From Methylophilaceae bacterium UBA5127 (GTDB taxonomy: Bacteria > Pseudomonadota > Gammaproteobacteria > Burkholderiales > Methylophilaceae): a DNA stretch of 18,672 nt. The number at the start of each line of letters is the position of its first letter. The first letter of the stretch is position 1. The notes beneath the pieces were generated by a model. It was not told where the DNA came from. It made no database searches and saw only the letters and a list, made by a program, of their open reading frames with translations. Positions 16,228-18,672 of the stretch are shown here, in pieces. The stretch spans positions 8,102 to 26,773 of the forward strand of contig DHYP01000012.1 in the NCBI GenBank assembly GCA_002414145.1, given 5' to 3'. The translations under genes and the position numbers were made by a program.

Positions 16228-16557
16228 ATGAAAAAATTAGTGTTATCTATCTTGTTATCTTCAGTAATGGCTTTAGGTGTATTCAATGCCTACGCAATGC
16301 ACGATGGCGGTAAGGCGCATGATGGCATGCTTAAAGAGGCAGATACTAACAACGATGGTAAAATCAGTTTAGATGAGTTTAAAGCGCAACATGAAAAACA
16401 TATGCAGGAAATGTTTAAAACTTTAGATACTAATAGTGATGGTTTTATTGATGAAGCTGAGAGAAAAGCGGGTCATGAAAAAATGCGTGAAAAAATGAAA
16501 GAACATAAAGAGAGTTGCAAAAAGAAAATGGATGACACATCTGCTCCTGCTAAGTAA
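16228..16557 (+). CDS. Exported two-EF-hand protein
   Basis: A 109-residue secreted protein. A signal peptide (MKKLVLSILLSSVMALGVFNAYA, cleavage near residue 23) is followed by two canonical EF-hand loops: DTNNDGKISLDE (39-50) and DTNSDGFIDEAE (67-78). Only 16 residues separate the loops, fewer than the usual 24 or so. The tail is rich in Lys, Glu, Met and His, with one Cys (residue 97), and looks helical and highly charged. I chose the ATG at 16228 because AAAAGGA (16214-16220) precedes it at good spacing and the signal peptide begins there. An upstream in-frame ATG at 16192 adds a polar stretch with no sense. A strong terminator follows. It probably binds calcium or another cation in the periplasm. 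Specific role unknown. Confidence 0.82.
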   Translation: MKKLVLSILLSSVMALGVFNAYAMHDGGKAHDGMLKEADTNNDGKISLDEFKAQHEKHMQEMFKTLDTNSDGFIDEAERKAGHEKMREKMKEHKESCKKKMDDTSAPAK

Positions 16558-16576
16558 TAGTTCTAGTTTGATTCAG

Positions 16577-16601
16577 AGCGCTCAATGAGCGCTGTTTTTT
16601 T
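16577..16601 (+). terminator. Intrinsic terminator after the EF-hand gene
   Basis: A perfect 7-bp stem AGCGCTC / GAGCGCT (16577-16583 and 16587-16593) with an AAT loop, then one G and a run of seven T (16595-16601). It lies 20 bases after the stop codon of the EF-hand gene and ends that unit before the transporter gene. Confidence 0.88.
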
Positions 16602-16646
16602 GTATACTTTTGCGCTATTGAGACTAAGTTGCGATAGCATATCGGT

Positions 16647-17312
16647 ATGACAGAAGATCACCACACACATACTAGCCACCATGACAACCACAGCAATCCA
16701 TTTGTCATTCCGTTTATTTTTATTTTAGTGTTTGCCATCATAGAGTTATATGGCGGGGTTTGGACAAAATCACTTGCATTGCTGGGCGATGCTCGGCATA
16801 TGTTCTCAGATGTGTTTGCGCTAGGCTTAGCGATGTTTGCTGCGCACCGTGTAGGCAAGGCTAAAGCCTCTAACAGGCGTAGTCGGGCGGAGTTAGTTGC
16901 TTCTATTCTCAATGCTGCTTTAATGCTTTTTGTAACAGTCTGGATTATATTAGAGGCCGTTGAGCGACTTAAAAATCCCCATTCTGTAGCAGGCATTTAT
17001 GTCATGCTAATTGCTTTTATCGGGTTGGTAGTCAATTTAATTGTGGCTAAGCAGTTGCATGCGCATGAGGGTGAAAAAGGTTTAAACCACCAAGCTGCAC
17101 TCTTACACGCGATGGGCGATGTGCTCGGTTCAGTTGCTGCGCTTGCCTCTGGCGCGGTAGTGTATTTTACGGGATGGCTGCCGATAGACCCAATTCTCTC
17201 ATTGCTGATTTCATTGCTATTACTCATTGGCACATTCGGCCTGATTAAAAATATTTGGCAAACACTTACTGGTAAAAGTGTGCATTCACACCATCATGAT
17301 CACCAGCACTAA
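16647..17312 (+). CDS. Cation diffusion facilitator transporter, short form
   Basis: A 221-residue inner-membrane metal exporter of the CDF family (zinc and similar divalent ions out, protons in). Six helices are expected. The metal site is visible as His51 and Asp55 in helix 2 (DARHMFSD) and His154 and Asp158 in helix 5 (LLHAMGDVLG). Both ends are rich in histidine (HHTHTSHHDNH and HSHHHDHQH). CDF proteins normally have about 300 residues with a cytoplasmic ferredoxin-like domain after helix 6. Here the protein stops about 20 residues after that helix, and no continuation is seen in any nearby frame, so this is a natural short form, not a frameshift. Residue 50 is Arg where Gly or a small residue is common. 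Substrate cannot be told from sequence; zinc is the first guess. Confidence 0.88.
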   Translation: MTEDHHTHTSHHDNHSNPFVIPFIFILVFAIIELYGGVWTKSLALLGDARHMFSDVFALGLAMFAAHRVGKAKASNRRSRAELVASILNAALMLFVTVWIILEAVERLKNPHSVAGIYVMLIAFIGLVVNLIVAKQLHAHEGEKGLNHQAALLHAMGDVLGSVAALASGAVVYFTGWLPIDPILSLLISLLLLIGTFGLIKNIWQTLTGKSVHSHHHDHQH

Positions 17313-17360
17313 TGACTTTGTAGCCGTCACAATATGTAACCCCCAAGGCTAATAGATGCT

Positions 17361-17380
17361 ATGCTTAATCAAGCATTTTT
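17361..17380 (+). terminator. Weak intrinsic terminator after the CDF gene
   Basis: ATGCTT / AAGCAT stem of six pairs with an AATC loop (17361-17376), running into five T. The stem is short and AT-rich, so its strength is doubtful. It lies 48 bases after the transporter stop and before the tautomerase gene. Confidence 0.45.
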
Positions 17381-17415
17381 AGAAGTTTAATCAACGTTAT
17401 TAAAGGAGAGTTAGC

Positions 17416-17595
17416 ATGCCATTTGTAAACGTAAAACTCGCAGGAAGTGTTACCAAGGAACAGAAAAAAGAAATCGCCAAAGAAATCACCGAGACCTTAA
17501 AAAAACACGCACACAAACCCGCTAGCTACACATATATCGTGTTTGAAGAGGTAGAGTTTGAGGATTGGGCGATAGGTGGGGAGTTGTTAGGTTGA
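17416..17595 (+). CDS. 4-oxalocrotonate tautomerase family protein
   Basis: A 59-residue protein. After removal of Met the first residue is Pro (MPFVNVKLAG), the catalytic base of this superfamily, and the C-terminus WAIGGELLG matches the family ending GIGGELA. The middle is KEQKKEIAKEITETLKK, the usual amphipathic helix, then a strand SYTYIVFEEVEF. The two arginines that help 4-oxalocrotonate tautomerase (near positions 11 and 39) appear to be replaced here by Val-Thr and Tyr/Ile, so the classic substrate is unlikely. A strong ribosome site AAAGGAGAG (17402-17410) sits five bases before the ATG. No aromatic-degradation genes are near. It is a small oligomeric enzyme of unknown substrate, and it lies just before uvrC. 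Confidence 0.85.
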   Translation: MPFVNVKLAGSVTKEQKKEIAKEITETLKKHAHKPASYTYIVFEEVEFEDWAIGGELLG

Positions 17596-17661
17596 TATAA
17601 GTTTTTCACCCTGAGGATATCACATGCGTTCGGCTGGCAGTGGTGGTGCTAAAATAGCAGC

Positions 17662-18672
17662 ATGTTTGACCCCAAACCTATCCTAAAAACCCTGCCTAAC
17701 TTGCCTGGCATCTACCGTATGATAAATGCGGAGGATGCTGTGATTTATGTGGGTAAGGCTAAAGATTTAAAAAAGCGCGTTTCTAGCTATTTCAATAAAA
17801 ATCTGCCTAGCCCACGCACACGGATGATGGTATCGCAGATTACCCATATAGAGACCACGGTAACGCGTACCGAAGCAGAGGCTTTGCTGCTTGAAAATAA
17901 TCTGATTAAAAGCATTATGCCGCGTTACAACGTGCTGTTTCGCGATGATAAATCTTACCCATATATTGCGTTGACTGGTGATGATTTTCCACGCTTGGCA
18001 TTTCATCGTGGTACACAGCGCAAGGGCACGCAGTATTTTGGACCTTTTCCCAACGCAGTGGCGGTACGTGAAAGTATTCAGTTGTTGCAAAAGGTGTTTA
18101 AGTTGCGCACTTGCGAAAACTCTGTTTTTTCTAATCGTTCGCGCCCCTGTTTGCAATATCAGATTGAGCGTTGCACTGCGCCATGTGTGGATTACATTTC
18201 ATCAGAAGATTATGCGCATGACGTGCATCATGCAGCGATGTTTCTTGAAGGTAAGGCGAATGAAGTGTTGAACGTCTTGGGCGATAAAATGAACACTGCT
18301 GCAGCCAATCAGGAGTATGAAACAGCAGCTGTGTTGCGTGATCGCATGCAGGCTTTACGGCAGGTACAAGCTAAACAGTTTGTCAGTGATTTTAGCGTGA
18401 GTGATGCGGATGTGATTGCGTGTACAGAGCTGCAAGGGCAGCATTGTATTAACTTGGTGATGATACGCGGTGGGCGGCATCTGGGCGACAAAAGCTTTTT
18501 CCCCAAAAATAGCCAGGATGCTTCGTTAAGCGAAACGGTAGAAGCGTTTTTAACCCAGCACTATATGGCACAAAATACACCACCCATGATTGTTTGCGGT
18601 GTTGAAATGGATGCCAAAGGCTTCGAAGAAGTGTTAAGTGAGCAAGCAGGTCGTAAAATCAGAATTATTACC
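17662..18672 (+). CDS. uvrC: UvrC, excinuclease ABC subunit C (N-terminal part)
   Basis: The first 337 codons of UvrC, the nuclease that cuts on both sides of DNA lesions in nucleotide excision repair with UvrA and UvrB. The frame is open to the right edge, so about the last 260-270 residues (the RNase-H-like and HhH parts) lie outside. The GIY-YIG domain is clear: LPGIYRM (15-20), VIYVGKAKDLKKRVSSYF (27-44) and EALLLENNLIK. Four cysteines (151, 163, 171, 175) in the CX11CX7CX3C arrangement, with YQIERCTAPC, match the iron-sulfur site of UvrC. The UVR motif that contacts UvrB follows at about 206-240. The ATG at 17662 gives the normal N-terminus. Its ribosome site is poor; TAAAAT lies seven bases before the ATG. 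Confidence 0.95.
   Translation, partial: MFDPKPILKTLPNLPGIYRMINAEDAVIYVGKAKDLKKRVSSYFNKNLPSPRTRMMVSQITHIETTVTRTEAEALLLENNLIKSIMPRYNVLFRDDKSYPYIALTGDDFPRLAFHRGTQRKGTQYFGPFPNAVAVRESIQLLQKVFKLRTCENSVFSNRSRPCLQYQIERCTAPCVDYISSEDYAHDVHHAAMFLEGKANEVLNVLGDKMNTAAANQEYETAAVLRDRMQALRQVQAKQFVSDFSVSDADVIACTELQGQHCINLVMIRGGRHLGDKSFFPKNSQDASLSETVEAFLTQHYMAQNTPPMIVCGVEMDAKGFEEVLSEQAGRKIRIIT

Noticed and set aside
16228..16557. Lanmodulin identity for the two-EF-hand protein
   Set aside because: There are only two clear loops, and position 2 is Thr, not Pro. The size and signal peptide alone do not support the name.
17650..17655. TAAAAT as a -10 box for a leaderless uvrC transcript
   Set aside because: No -35 element at suitable distance was seen, and one AT hexamer is not enough evidence.
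17767..18156. 129-residue minus-strand frame at the right end
   Set aside because: It is antisense to the GIY-YIG and cysteine region of uvrC, which is unmistakable in the plus frame.

Overview
The window is 18.7 kb of compact bacterial chromosome, probably from an AT-leaning betaproteobacterium. The methylotrophic Methylophilaceae (Methylotenera-like) are my best guess. That guess rests on protein style (SdhB, SdhE, AcnB, RlmJ, UvrC) and on the TCA gene block; no marker gene is present to prove it. I see no tRNA, rRNA, CRISPR array, insertion sequence or phage gene.

Region 1 (1-9224, + strand) is a dicarboxylate/tricarboxylate block. It holds the 3' end of sdhB, then sdhE, a CitE/HpcH-type acyl-CoA lyase, an AMP-forming acyl-CoA ligase and a class I fumarase. 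These lie end to end with overlapping or abutting stops and starts, so they form one operon. A small exported EF-hand protein, acnB and a membrane protein with a DUF2914 domain follow. SdhB, SdhE, fumarase and AcnB give the succinate-fumarate-malate and (methyl)citrate steps. The lyase and ligase inside the same operon suggest an added acyl-CoA branch, for example malyl-CoA, citramalyl-CoA or propionyl-CoA chemistry.

Region 2 (9250-15215) is a fatty-acyl signalling island. A FabF-type ketosynthase and an unusual acyl carrier protein are read leftward. They are divergent from rpfF, the synthase of DSF-family cis-2-enoic acid signals. RpfF converges on rpfC, the hybrid sensor kinase for such signals. 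RpfC is divergent from a CFA-synthase-type methyltransferase. The rpfC/methyltransferase spacer carries a perfect 22-bp palindrome and a second inverted repeat built from the same TTTTGTC heptamer. No rpfG or rpfB is in the window. A dedicated ACP and ketosynthase next to rpfF is the most interesting arrangement here.

Region 3 (15244-18672) is general housekeeping: rlmJ (- strand), an exported two-EF-hand protein with a clear intrinsic terminator, a short cation diffusion facilitator without the usual C-terminal domain, a 59-residue 4-oxalocrotonate-tautomerase-family protein and the first 337 codons of uvrC, cut by the window edge.
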